A stretch of 42,862 bases of DNA, taken from NCBI GenBank assembly GCA_002471345.1, contig DKPS01000237.1:1-42862 (forward strand), given 5' to 3'. The notes beneath the pieces are model-generated. The model was given only the letters and a program-made list of their open reading frames with translations, did not search any database and was not told where the DNA came from. Shown one piece after another: positions 28,431 to 37,867 of this stretch. The position numbers and the translations under genes were made by a program. The stretch's first letter is position 1. Each line of letters begins with the position of its first letter. This DNA comes from Saprospiraceae bacterium UBA7328 (GTDB taxonomy: Bacteria > Bacteroidota > Bacteroidia > Chitinophagales > Saprospiraceae).

Positions 28431-29534
28431 ATGAAAACGTTACTCCTCCTATTTACAACAGCTACATCAATATTTATAACTAATACGTTAGACTCATTTC
28501 AATTTTCATCAAAAAGCATATCTCTAGCAGAAAAAGCCTCAACGGATTTGGGAAAATTCATGTTCATTTACTATACAGCGGAAGGATGTTTACCCTGTCA
28601 AATACTTGAAAAATCTATATCCAGTGATTCTTATTTAGTAGATAAGATGAATGAAAAGTATATAACAGTGGCTATTGATCGTGATGAAATAGAATCAACA
28701 AAAATCCTTGAAAAGCATAATATCTGCTGCGTGCCTACATTTCAGATCATTAATTCATTGGGTAAAGTGATTTCTATGTCAGAAGACGCATTGACCAAGA
28801 ACGAGTTATATAATTTTTTAGATATTTCTTACAATGAAATAGCCGTTGCGGCACCTGAATCGACAAATTCGCTAAACCATCAAGGTGTAAAATCAAGCGC
28901 AACATTTCAATCAGGCAGGATAGAAGTTAAGGAAAATACGTATGCGGAGATGAAAGCTAAATCAGTGCAATATGGAATGGTTAATCCCAATGAGGAAGTA
29001 TTGGAAACAGTAGCAGGTGAAACAACACTGGCAAAAACCATTGAGCTAAATGAAAAAGATAAAGAGTCTGATTCTTACCCAAAACTCAATGAGAAGGTAG
29101 CTGAAGATATGATAGGTATATTGACAGGAGTAGAAGAAAAGTCAATTCAGACCATTGATCATACCGAATCAGAAATGACAATAGCAAAAATCCCATCTGA
29201 AAAGGAATCCGTTCAAAAAGTCTATGCAAGTGAAGAGGTCTCTAAAAAAACCATAAAAAGAGAAAAAGTTAAAAAGATCAAACCCACTACTCAAGGAAAA
29301 CTCGAGTATCTACAAGCTGGAGCTTTTAGGAATGTTCTCAATGCAGATAAACTAAAAACTAAACTTGCTCAAAACACTAAAGATGTATTGGTTATAGAAT
29401 CTACTAGTACAGGAAGTGATAGTCAAAAGTTATATAAAGTCCTATTAGGTCCAGTTAGATCTTCACAAGAAAGAAGACTAATAATAAACACACTATCAAA
29501 ACATGGCATTGTCGGTTTTTCTGTAGTTATTTGA
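28431..29534 (+). CDS. Exported thioredoxin-like protein fused to a SPOR domain
   Basis: A 367-residue envelope protein. The start MKTLLLLFTTATSIFITNTL is a signal peptide or N-terminal membrane anchor. Residues about 35-130 form a thioredoxin-like domain with the redox motif Cys53-Leu-Pro-Cys56 and a likely cis-proline in CCVPTFQI. A long, charged linker rich in Glu, Lys and Thr follows (about 135-285). The last 75 residues look like a SPOR domain (LEYLQAGAFRNVLNADKLKTKL, then LYKVLLGPVRSSQERR), which binds denuded glycan strands of peptidoglycan at division septa. A role in redox handling of envelope proteins near the septum is an inference from the fusion. ATG at 28431 is preferred since it starts the signal peptide. 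The quinone reductase gene begins 15 bases downstream. Confidence 0.8.
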   Translation: MKTLLLLFTTATSIFITNTLDSFQFSSKSISLAEKASTDLGKFMFIYYTAEGCLPCQILEKSISSDSYLVDKMNEKYITVAIDRDEIESTKILEKHNICCVPTFQIINSLGKVISMSEDALTKNELYNFLDISYNEIAVAAPESTNSLNHQGVKSSATFQSGRIEVKENTYAEMKAKSVQYGMVNPNEEVLETVAGETTLAKTIELNEKDKESDSYPKLNEKVAEDMIGILTGVEEKSIQTIDHTESEMTIAKIPSEKESVQKVYASEEVSKKTIKREKVKKIKPTTQGKLEYLQAGAFRNVLNADKLKTKLAQNTKDVLVIESTSTGSDSQKLYKVLLGPVRSSQERRLIINTLSKHGIVGFSVVI

Positions 29535-29549
29535 TGCATAATTACAAAT

Positions 29550-30581
29550 ATGTCAAAAGCATACTACCTCACGAAAAATACGGACTCAGACAAAGCATTT
29601 GAACTTAGAGATCATTCTTTACCAAGTCTAGGAATTGATGATGTAAAGATTAAAGTTCATAGTTTTGGACTAAATTTTGCCGATGTATTGGCCCGAAGAG
29701 GCCTATATCAAGATTGCCCACCACTTCCGACAGTAATTGGTTACGATGTAGCAGGGATAGTATCTGAAGTAGGTCAGAACGTCACGGACTGTAAAGTGGG
29801 AGATAGAGTAGTTGCACTCACTCGATTTGGTGGATATGCAGAAGAAGTTATCACTATGAAAGAAGGTGTAGCTCGCATTCCTAACGATCTTGATTTTGGT
29901 AAAGCCACGGCATTGGCGACTCAGGCATGTACAGCATATTATTGTGCATATGAATGCCTTCAGCTGCACAAAGGAGATAAAGTATTGATACAAGCAGCAG
30001 CAGGTGGAGTAGGGACTATATTGGTTCAAATGGCCAAAGCTAAAGGCTGTTATATTTATGGTACTGCTTCTTCTTCTAAACAAGACCATCTCATAAAAAT
30101 AGGAGTCGATTGCCCAATTGATTATACTACAGAGGACTTCGAAAAAATCATCAAATCTCATGATATGTATGGTGAAGGAATTGATGTTGTATTCGACAGT
30201 CTAGGAGGAAAACCTTTTAAAAAAGGATATAATCTATTAGGTCCAGGAGGCAAAATTGCCTTTATAGGATCAGCAAGTTCTCTCAAGAATGGAAAAGGAA
30301 ATTTATTGTCTACAATCAATATGGCTAGAGGGTTTGGATTCTTTTCTCCTATTCAATTGATTCTCAATTCTAAAAGTATTTGTGGCGTAAATATGTTAAG
30401 AATCGCAGATCACAGAAAGCAGATATTCAAACACTGCATTGATGAAGTCGTGAAACTGTATGAAAATGGAGTTATTGATCCGATCGTCGGTAAAGAGTTT
30501 TCAGCTGATCAATTAGCAGAAGCCCATGCATATTTAGAAAAAAGAAAGAGCATCGGAAAAGTCGTTTTAAACTGGTTATAG
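29550..30581 (+). CDS. Zinc-independent medium-chain quinone/enone reductase
   Basis: A 343-residue NADPH-dependent oxidoreductase of the medium-chain dehydrogenase superfamily, quinone-reductase/VAT-1 branch. The N-terminal GroES-like domain has KVHSFGLNFADVLARRGLYQ and TVIGYDVAGIVSEVG. The Rossmann fold carries the nucleotide loop IQAAAGGVGTILVQMAK near residue 150. The cysteines and histidine that bind catalytic zinc in alcohol dehydrogenases are absent, so reduction of quinones or enones is expected. It begins 15 bases after the thioredoxin-SPOR gene and may share its transcript, though no functional link is known. Confidence 0.88.
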   Translation: MSKAYYLTKNTDSDKAFELRDHSLPSLGIDDVKIKVHSFGLNFADVLARRGLYQDCPPLPTVIGYDVAGIVSEVGQNVTDCKVGDRVVALTRFGGYAEEVITMKEGVARIPNDLDFGKATALATQACTAYYCAYECLQLHKGDKVLIQAAAGGVGTILVQMAKAKGCYIYGTASSSKQDHLIKIGVDCPIDYTTEDFEKIIKSHDMYGEGIDVVFDSLGGKPFKKGYNLLGPGGKIAFIGSASSLKNGKGNLLSTINMARGFGFFSPIQLILNSKSICGVNMLRIADHRKQIFKHCIDEVVKLYENGVIDPIVGKEFSADQLAEAHAYLEKRKSIGKVVLNWL

Positions 30582-30835
30582 CCTCAAGACTAATTTTATT
30601 CATTTGTTCTTGAATCATCCATTCAGCAAAATCATAACGAATCTATATATTACCATAACGCAATAATGCTATCTGGTGAAATCTGTAAGATTGTATTACA
30701 GCATAGAGATCACGACAATTGTTTTACTCTAGTGTTTTACCTTTCAAAAGCTTTTTGTTCTCGATTTTATTAACCATAGATATTGATCTTCCTCTTTGTC
30801 ATCTATATCTTTTCTCTTTCATTATATATTGAGTT

Positions 30836-32101
30836 ATGACAACATATGCTAATGCATTCAAAATACTTCTGATTATATATTTCAGTCTACTCATCATAGA
30901 ATGGATTGTAAGCATATTAATGAAAAAGAAAGTATATAATCCAATGGATGCTATTAGCGGTATGAGTTCTGGAATTACCAATAATACTAAGGCATTGCTA
31001 AAACTTACTATCGTGATCATGAGTTACGAATGGATGTTTGATCACTTATCACTTTTCGAAATGAAAGTGAGCCCTTGGGCTTATATTTTGGCCTTCGTGG
31101 GATTTGATTTTGCCTACTATTGGAGGCACCGTTGGGCACATGAAATCAACTTTTTATGGAATAGACATTTAATACACCACAGCAGTGAAGAATTTAACCT
31201 ATCTGCTGGAATGCGTCAACCCATTTCAGGTTTTATAGAATTATACTTCTTTCTATACATACCTATCGCCATGTTAGGTGTGCCCACAATGGTAGTAGCC
31301 GTAATAGCTCCTCTTCACCGCTTTGCACAGTTTTGGTATCATACCAGATTGATCACTCGAATGGGTATCTTAGAAAAGATCATTGTGACTCCTGCACATC
31401 ACAGAGTACATCATGCCATCAATGCTGAATATATTGATAAAAACTATTCTGCAATCTTTATCATCTGGGATAAATTGTTTGGAACATTTCAAGAAGAGAC
31501 TTTAGATAATCCTCCTGTATATGGAATCAAAAAAGCTGCTCAGAGCTGGAATCCTTTTCTGATCAACTTTATGCACATTACTCAACTTATAAAGGATACT
31601 TGGAATACTAAGAAGATTACTGACAAGATTAAAATATGGTACAAAAAGACAGGGTGGAGACCGGCAGATGTAACCGAAAAATATCCAGTTACTTATGTAG
31701 AAGATGCCAAAACACAAATCAAATACAGAACAGAAACAACTCCTTTTTTAATCACTTGGTTTTTCATCCAAGTGATCTTGCATATTGCAATTCAGTTTCA
31801 TTTTCTACAAATCCTACCTGTGATGGACTATTCTGGTCTTTTACTTTATGGGTTGGTATTCGGAATTTCTGTTTTTGCATATACTTCATTAATGGATAGA
31901 AGTTGGATCGCCTTACCTTTTGAAATTGTGAAATGTACAATAGGCTTTTGGATTCTATATAACACAAGTGATTGGTTTACATTAAATGAAACATTTGGAA
32001 TGTCCACAATTGTTGTTGCCATATACTTTTTAATATCACTAGCCGTGACAGCCAAATTTCATCCTCGCCATAAAAGTAAAAGGCATATTGTGACTTCATA
32101 A
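30836..32101 (+). CDS. Membrane fatty-acid hydroxylase superfamily protein (sterol desaturase/AGMO-like)
   Basis: A 421-residue integral membrane di-iron enzyme. The eight-or-more-histidine metal site is visible: HRWAH at 98-102, HLIHH at 111-115, HRFAQFWYH at 161-169 and HHRVHH at 188-193. Hydrophobic helices lie at about 8-28, 52-66, 82-94 and 130-160, and three more follow residue 300, a C-terminal extension of about 130 residues seen in the alkylglycerol monooxygenase-like branch. The family uses O2 to hydroxylate or desaturate lipid chains; here an ether lipid, sterol or carotenoid-like substrate is possible but not determined. Transcribed alone, with a 254-base upstream gap where no other gene was seen. 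Confidence 0.85.
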   Translation: MTTYANAFKILLIIYFSLLIIEWIVSILMKKKVYNPMDAISGMSSGITNNTKALLKLTIVIMSYEWMFDHLSLFEMKVSPWAYILAFVGFDFAYYWRHRWAHEINFLWNRHLIHHSSEEFNLSAGMRQPISGFIELYFFLYIPIAMLGVPTMVVAVIAPLHRFAQFWYHTRLITRMGILEKIIVTPAHHRVHHAINAEYIDKNYSAIFIIWDKLFGTFQEETLDNPPVYGIKKAAQSWNPFLINFMHITQLIKDTWNTKKITDKIKIWYKKTGWRPADVTEKYPVTYVEDAKTQIKYRTETTPFLITWFFIQVILHIAIQFHFLQILPVMDYSGLLLYGLVFGISVFAYTSLMDRSWIALPFEIVKCTIGFWILYNTSDWFTLNETFGMSTIVVAIYFLISLAVTAKFHPRHKSKRHIVTS

Positions 32102-32513
32102 AAAAGTTGCAGCATTCATTTAACTTCATCTTCTTTTTGGAAGCCATAACTACTCGACAGTAATCTTTAGATTATGATTTTGAAACTCATTTTCTAACGT
32201 CTCCATTGAAAAGCAAAAAGTTAATTCAGTTCACCATTTTTTATCATTTCAAACTAAGGACTTTGATTTCAAGGTTTTTACATCTTTATTGTCATGCAAA
32301 ACCAAGCGAATCTAGAAGACACAAAATATATCAAATGCTTGTTTTCGACATAACCCATAGCAAACCTAAATCGAAGAATGAGGACAATGGATCTTTGCTC
32401 AATACCACATAACATCCTGACAACTCAGAGTAAACTGAAATAGTTTTTCAGATGAATTGAAATGCAGCTCATTCATGAGTCTCCAAACAATCTAAGTTGA
32501 CAGATGTTAAGAC
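32102..32513. other. Intergenic stretch with no recognised gene
   Basis: These 412 bases separate the hydroxylase gene from a dehydrogenase remnant. Short open frames exist on both strands but none has a recognisable motif, start context or codon pattern. It may be degraded coding sequence, since the adjoining gene is itself decayed. Confidence 0.5.
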
Positions 32514-32848
32514 TCATGCGCTATTTCTAGCCGTACTTCCAGCAGCAACATCCATGGCAATACCAGTAATTGCATTAGCCTTATCAATATATAAAAATAC
32601 AGTAGCATTAGCTATTTCAGTTGGATCTAGCATGCCCAGTGGTAATAAATGACTTCAATCTTTAAAAGTCTCATTTATTCCTTCAGATGTCGGATTTGAT
32701 GGATTCCAAAGATTTCTGACAAACTCATTCTCTATCATTGGAGTAGCGAATGCTGTAGGGCAAATCGTATTACAAGTGATATTTGCACTCCCTACTTCTC
32801 CAGCTACAGATTTAGTTAATCCTTCTGTTTTAATCATTTTGCGGCGTG
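32514..32848 (-). pseudogene. Short-chain dehydrogenase/reductase remnant, C-terminal third
   Basis: The minus strand reads as the end of an SDR protein with two lesions. The HAAK residues of the catalytic YxxxK region occur at 32848-32837 in a different frame from MIKTEGLTKSVAGEV, so a one-base frameshift lies near 32837. Translation then continues through ITCNTICPTAFATPMI to a TGA at 32657-32655 and goes on with LLPLGMLDPTEIANATVFLY and AITGIAMDVAAGSTAR to TGA at 32516-32514. CPTAFATPMI, LDPTEIANA and ITG are typical of mycofactocin-type or steroid-dehydrogenase-like SDRs. The N-terminal Rossmann part was not found upstream, so the gene is dead. Confidence 0.7.
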
Positions 32849-32940
32849 AAAGATTCTTTTTTAAATCTTTGGTTTTCGTGACGGTTTTTTTAGTGACAAG
32901 AAATTTGTGTTTTTAAGTAGTAATAAAAACTAGTCAGAAG

Positions 32941-34920
32941 TTAAGGTTTTACTTGTAAATGTTTCCAAAACCAATTCATAATGCGTGGAGTAACTTCCAT
33001 CAACAACCCAGGCTCTCTTGGGCCATGTGGAGTACGAGGTAGCACAAGCATTTCTGTAGAAATCCCTCTTCTTTTCAATGCCACATAAAATTCTTGGCCT
33101 TGAGTAAAAGGAACTCTAAGATCATTGGCTCCATGAATCACTTGAGTAGGTGTTTTTACATTCTTTATTCGATACATAGCAGAATGCTTTTCGTAAGTAT
33201 CATAGTCATCCCACACTTCAGAACCCATATGGCCTACTAGATAGTCAGGAATATCTGTAGTTGTTGTCATGCTTATCAGGTTTGGAAGCCCTGCTCCCAT
33301 ACTTGCTGCTTTAAAACGATTGGTTCTTGTGACTAAAAAACTCGTAAGGTATCCTCCATAACTCCATCCCATTACCGTCAATTTATCAGGATTTGCGATT
33401 CCCATCTCGATTACTTTATCCACTCCGCTCATCACATCTTCATAATCTCCAAATCCCCAATCTTTAAAGTTTGCATATCGAAACTCCTTTCCATAACCTG
33501 TACTTCCGCGTGGGTTAGGTCTGAGTACTGCGATACCTTCTTGAGCAAAATATTGGGTCATATATATTGAAGGATTTCCTGTAAATGATTTGGTAAATAC
33601 TCCAGCAGGTCCACCATGAATTTGCAAAGCCAAAGGAACTTTATCCCCTTTAGAATAACCGACTGGATAAGTGAGAATTCCTTCTATCTCCATTCCACCT
33701 TTTGATTTCCATTTTATAACTTCCGAATTTCCCATTTCTGGAATCTGAATATCCTTATTTACATTGCTGAGAACTTTTTTTGCGCTGCCATTAATGCCGG
33801 ATATGTAAAGTTCTGCTGGTTGATCTGTGGATTCATATACATAAGCCATTTTCGTTCCTGTTATATCCACATTTGAAGTATTTCCTTCTAGATCTGTAAA
33901 TAGGCGATAAGGTTGTTTGGAAGATGGATCAGATGGAATACTAAGAGCCACCCTTGATGTATGATACGTTTCTGAAATATAGATTTGCTCTCCATCATCG
34001 CTCCAGCCCAATATATTAGCTGCACGGTCAGGTGTGTGGATTAGAGATTCAATTTTGTTTTTCTCAAGGGAAATCACATAAATATCCGAAAGTCCAATAG
34101 GCTGAGGACTGCCACCTTCAGATTGAAATGCAACTTTCTCTCCATCAGGGGAAAATTGAGGAGAATGATCAGGGCCAGGGCGATTTACTAGACTATGTAT
34201 TTTGCTGCTATCGCTACTTATCCATGAGATATCAGATTCTATTCTATTTGTATTGATCTTAGGATCAGGTTTATGAGCAAAGACTATTTTAGAGCCATCT
34301 GGTGACCAATCAAAACCTGTCACATGGAAATTTCCTTGTGTTAATCTTTGAATATTATGGCCATCTATTTTGATGGTATACAGATGATTAAATTTGAAGT
34401 TCTTATCAACTTCAATTACATCTCGCATTTCTTTTTTTCGCCGCTCTTCCTCATCTGTTTGCTCATCTGCTTTAAGGAATGCAATGCTTTTACCATCAGG
34501 AGCCCATTGAAATGCTCCTATGCCTTTTTTTTCATTTGTTATTTGTTCAGCTTCACCACCCATGACTCGCATAATATGAAGTTGTGTCTTTTCACTTCTT
34601 TCTGAAAGAAATGCCAGCCATTGTCCGTCTGAAGAGAATGATGGGCTGTAACTAGATTTATCCCCTCTAGTGTATTGAATATTAATTTTACCATCGGTAG
34701 ATGCAACCCATATTTGACTTATATATTCCGACTTTTCGTCTGCCATTACAGGCTCTCTAACTTCATAAGCTACAAATTTGCCGTCTTCAGACATGTCCGT
34801 ATTGGAGATTCGTTTGAATTCCATATGCTTCTCGATAGTCCATAATAGTGAATCATTATCTTGAGATAGGAGGCTATTTGTCAATAGAATTAGGAAGAGA
34901 AATGCAGTGTTTTTATTCAT
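32941..34920 (-). CDS. Exported S9 prolyl oligopeptidase family peptidase
   Basis: A 659-residue serine peptidase of the acylaminoacyl-peptidase/DPP-IV group. Signal peptide MNKNTAFLFLILLTNSLLSQ. Residues about 30-390 form a WD40-like beta-propeller with repeated SPDG turns (YSPSFSSDGQWLAF, FQWAPDGKSIAF, FDWSPDGSKIVF, PQFSPDGEKVAF). The C-terminal alpha/beta-hydrolase has Ser520 in GWSYGGY, Asp600 in HGANDLRVP and His632 in RTPHGPREP. It should hydrolyse short peptides in the periplasm; the exact specificity is unknown. No neighbour on its strand is close enough for an operon. The upstream gap is shared with the divergent gamma-glutamyltransferase gene, another exported peptide-processing enzyme. 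Confidence 0.93.
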   Translation of the reverse strand: MNKNTAFLFLILLTNSLLSQDNDSLLWTIEKHMEFKRISNTDMSEDGKFVAYEVREPVMADEKSEYISQIWVASTDGKINIQYTRGDKSSYSPSFSSDGQWLAFLSERSEKTQLHIMRVMGGEAEQITNEKKGIGAFQWAPDGKSIAFLKADEQTDEEERRKKEMRDVIEVDKNFKFNHLYTIKIDGHNIQRLTQGNFHVTGFDWSPDGSKIVFAHKPDPKINTNRIESDISWISSDSSKIHSLVNRPGPDHSPQFSPDGEKVAFQSEGGSPQPIGLSDIYVISLEKNKIESLIHTPDRAANILGWSDDGEQIYISETYHTSRVALSIPSDPSSKQPYRLFTDLEGNTSNVDITGTKMAYVYESTDQPAELYISGINGSAKKVLSNVNKDIQIPEMGNSEVIKWKSKGGMEIEGILTYPVGYSKGDKVPLALQIHGGPAGVFTKSFTGNPSIYMTQYFAQEGIAVLRPNPRGSTGYGKEFRYANFKDWGFGDYEDVMSGVDKVIEMGIANPDKLTVMGWSYGGYLTSFLVTRTNRFKAASMGAGLPNLISMTTTTDIPDYLVGHMGSEVWDDYDTYEKHSAMYRIKNVKTPTQVIHGANDLRVPFTQGQEFYVALKRRGISTEMLVLPRTPHGPREPGLLMEVTPRIMNWFWKHLQVKP

Positions 34921-35098
34921 GATAGTAAAATTGATTGCAAGAAGTTAGCAAGATATAAAATTGAGGTCAAAAAGATTTGTATGTCTGAATCCAAATTAGT
35001 AGATAATCCTATTCTGAGTCAAGGCACTTTTTATATTAGAGAAAATTAGATTTGACCATTTCATTTTCATTACTTTTAAAATGTATAAAAGTGAATTT

Positions 35099-36961
35099 AT
35101 GAAATCTTCTTATTCGTTATTTCTTTTCTTTTTGGTTTTTAAGTTCAGCTTGGTTCAAGCACAAAAGACACAAAAACCCATTCTTCATGCCAAGGATTGG
35201 TTGGCCATAACGGGTAAACCTCTGGGCGCATCAGCAGGTGCCATGATCTTCAATAAAGGAGGAAATGCTGTGGACGCTTCTTGTGCAATGTTAGCGGCGA
35301 CAGCTACAATGTGGGATGTTCTTAGCTGGGGCGGAGAGACTCAAGCTTTAATCTACAATCCTAAGACCAAAGAGGTAATTGGAATAAATGCATTGGGGGT
35401 AGCCCCAACAGGAGCCACTCCAGAATTCTTTAAGAATAAAGGCATGAAATATCCACCAAGATATGGCTCATTGGCAGCAGTAACTCCTGGAACTCCCGGT
35501 GGGTTGATGACTATGCTCGCAGAGTGGGGTAGTATGAGTTTAGCTGAAGTATTGGCTCCTGCAATGGATATGGCTCAAGGATATCCCATAGAAGCACAGG
35601 CCGCTAATGGGATAGAAAGTTTTAAAAACTCAATTGCGAAATCAAAATATTCGAAAGAGGTCTATTTACCGCATTGGGAAGAAACCGATGGAGAACGAGG
35701 TGCTGCCTACCCAGGAGAAATATTCATCCAAGAAGATCTGCACAAAATGCTCGTCAAATTGGTTCAAGCTGAAAAGAAAGCTCTACAGGGTGGAAAAAGT
35801 AGAAAAGAAGCTATTTACGCAGCCTATGATAGATTTTACAGAGGAGATATAGCTGAAGAATTGGTAAGAGGAACTCAAGAAGAAGGAGGACTTATTACCA
35901 TGGAGGACTTAGATAAATGGCAGGTGTATATTGAAAAACCTGATATGGTAGACTATAAAGGTCATGAGGTATACAAATTAACATCTTGGGTGCAAAGCCC
36001 TGTATTGCTTCAAGCTCTTAACATGGCTGAAGAATTAGATCTTAAATCAATGGGATATAATTCTTCAAACTATCTCCATGCATTATATCAAATCATGAAT
36101 TTATCATTTGCAGATAGAGATTTCTACTATGGAGATCCATATTTCGAACCTAAAGAGCCAATGGAAGGTTTGCTATCAAAAAAATATGCACTAGAAAGAT
36201 TAAAAGAAATTAATTGGGAGAAGAATGATCCTAAAGTCAAACCAGGAGATCCCTATCCTAGTCAGGGAGAAAACAACCCATTTACTGATTTATTGGAAAA
36301 ATGGGGAGCAGACGTTTCATCACTTAAAGTCAAAAAAGATGAGAATAATTTAGATTTTCCGATAGAAAGTGAATTCTATACCGGTACCACTTCAATCCAA
36401 GCCGTAGATAAAGAAGGATGGGTCGTTTCCATAACTCCCAGTGGAGGGTGGATTCCTGCGGTAGTGGCAGGTAAGACAGGAATAGGTCTGAGCCAAAGAA
36501 TGCAGAGTTTTGTATTGAATAAAGAAGAGAACCCCTATAACGTCGTTGAACCTGGTAAACGCCCAAGAGCAACTCTTACACCTACACTTGTTATGAAGGA
36601 TGGCAGGCCATTCATCTCCGTTGCAGTCCAAGGAGGTGATAGTCAGGATCAAAATACTCTTCAGTTTCTTCTTAACATGATAGAATTTGGTATGGATGTG
36701 CAACAAGCATGTGAGGCCCCAAATATGAATAGTTTTCAAATGTATGGGTCATTTGGAAATCATGAGATCAAGCCTGGCTTGATGTTGCTTAATAATCAAG
36801 TTCCAGATTGGACTAGATTAGAATTAAAAGATAAAGGATACAAATTGGAATTTGGGAGAAGAACATCAGGACCACTAAATGCAGTTTTCTTTGATTGGAA
36901 GCATAATACATTCTGGGGAGGAAGCAGCAATCATGGAGAAGATTATGGAATAGGGTGGTAA
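35099..36961 (+). CDS. Gamma-glutamyltransferase family protein, exported
   Basis: A 620-residue Ntn-hydrolase of the gamma-glutamyltransferase family. The start MKSSYSLFLFFLVFKFSLVQA is a signal peptide; an ATG 18 bases earlier is possible. The large-subunit part includes GKPLGASAGAMIFNKGGNAVDASCAML and GSLAAVTPGTPGGL. Self-cleavage should occur before Thr430 in the segment TGTTSIQAVDKEGWVVS, freeing the nucleophilic Thr of the small subunit; VAGKTGIGLSQRMQSF and KRPRATLTPTLV follow as in GGT. The second Thr is followed by Ser, not by the His of E. coli GGT, and the sequence after is diverged, so glutathione is not the certain substrate; an acylase or other gamma-glutamyl compound is possible. 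The stop is eight bases from the convergent FAH-family gene. Confidence 0.88.
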   Translation: MKSSYSLFLFFLVFKFSLVQAQKTQKPILHAKDWLAITGKPLGASAGAMIFNKGGNAVDASCAMLAATATMWDVLSWGGETQALIYNPKTKEVIGINALGVAPTGATPEFFKNKGMKYPPRYGSLAAVTPGTPGGLMTMLAEWGSMSLAEVLAPAMDMAQGYPIEAQAANGIESFKNSIAKSKYSKEVYLPHWEETDGERGAAYPGEIFIQEDLHKMLVKLVQAEKKALQGGKSRKEAIYAAYDRFYRGDIAEELVRGTQEEGGLITMEDLDKWQVYIEKPDMVDYKGHEVYKLTSWVQSPVLLQALNMAEELDLKSMGYNSSNYLHALYQIMNLSFADRDFYYGDPYFEPKEPMEGLLSKKYALERLKEINWEKNDPKVKPGDPYPSQGENNPFTDLLEKWGADVSSLKVKKDENNLDFPIESEFYTGTTSIQAVDKEGWVVSITPSGGWIPAVVAGKTGIGLSQRMQSFVLNKEENPYNVVEPGKRPRATLTPTLVMKDGRPFISVAVQGGDSQDQNTLQFLLNMIEFGMDVQQACEAPNMNSFQMYGSFGNHEIKPGLMLLNNQVPDWTRLELKDKGYKLEFGRRTSGPLNAVFFDWKHNTFWGGSSNHGEDYGIGW

Positions 36962-36968
36962 GCCTACT

Positions 36969-37808
36969 TTAGACGAACATATGACTCAGGGTTCCTATAT
37001 TTTCAATTTCTAAATCTACTAAATCTCCTTTCTTGAGGTAACCATCCTCTTTCATACCAAGAGCCACTCCTGAGGGCGTGCCAGTGCAAATAAGGTCTCC
37101 AGCTTCTAGCTTCATGTATTGGGAAATATATTTCACAATGTATTTAGGAGAGAATACCATAAATGAGGTATTGCTATCTTGTCTTATAGTGTCATTGACC
37201 TTGAGCGTAATTTTCAGGTTATCTACATTATCAATTTCATCTTTAGTAACCAAACATGGACCAGTAGGACAGAAACCAGGTGATGATTTGCCTTTGACCC
37301 ACTGACCTTGTTTCTTGATTTGATAGTTACGCTCTGACACATCATTTACCACGGTATATCCTGCTATAGCATCTTCAGCTTCATCTTCTGAATCTAGCTG
37401 ATATATATCTCGGCCGATCACAATTCCAAGTTCTATTTCATAGTCTACTTTCTCAGATCCTTTAGGAATAGGCACTTTATCATGAGCACCAGCCAGAGTG
37501 TTAGTTGCTTTCATAAACAATACTGGCTCAGGTGGCACTTCCATTTTGGATTCTTTAGCATGATCAGAGTAATTAAGTCCTACACAAATAATCATTCCTG
37601 GTCTGGCTATAGGAGAAGCCACTCTTTCTATTCCTCTAACTTGATGAATATTGGCCTTTTTAAGCGCATCCTCCAATTTTTGAAGCCCGTTATCATTAAA
37701 GAACTCTCTATCCCAATCTTTAAACATTTTGGAGCAATCAAAGCGAGTACCTTCTATTTCAATGCCCGGTTTTTCACGCCCTTTATCACCATATCTTATT
37801 AACCTCAT
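36969..37808 (-). CDS. Fumarylacetoacetate hydrolase family protein
   Basis: A 279-residue enzyme of the FAH superfamily (acylpyruvase, ureidoglycolate lyase, 2-oxo-hepta-3-ene-dioate hydratase or isomerase). Metal-binding residues are in DYEIELGIVIGRDI (two Glu) and VVNDVSERNYQ (Asp). CVGLNYSDHAKES near residue 75 and ICTGTPSGVALGM near 242 are family signatures. The substrate cannot be read from the sequence. The neighbour upstream on the same strand encodes an SGLT-type symporter, separated by about 60 bases, so a role in breaking down the imported sugar acid (for example 2-keto-3-deoxy sugar acids in fucose or rhamnose pathways) is plausible. Confidence 0.88.
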   Translation of the reverse strand: MRLIRYGDKGREKPGIEIEGTRFDCSKMFKDWDREFFNDNGLQKLEDALKKANIHQVRGIERVASPIARPGMIICVGLNYSDHAKESKMEVPPEPVLFMKATNTLAGAHDKVPIPKGSEKVDYEIELGIVIGRDIYQLDSEDEAEDAIAGYTVVNDVSERNYQIKKQGQWVKGKSSPGFCPTGPCLVTKDEIDNVDNLKITLKVNDTIRQDSNTSFMVFSPKYIVKYISQYMKLEAGDLICTGTPSGVALGMKEDGYLKKGDLVDLEIENIGTLSHMFV

Positions 37809-37867
37809 CTATTTGATTGCAGTTTACTGAATTAATATTTTTTGCTAGAGACAGCAAACATAACATA

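Noticed and set aside
29703..30161. A 152-codon minus-strand open frame rich in Cys and aromatic residues
   Set aside because: It lies wholly within the quinone reductase gene, whose Rossmann motif is clear; the composition is that of a shadow frame.
32206..32412. Short open frame of 68 codons after the hydroxylase gene
   Set aside because: No start context, motif or plausible partner; composition looks random.
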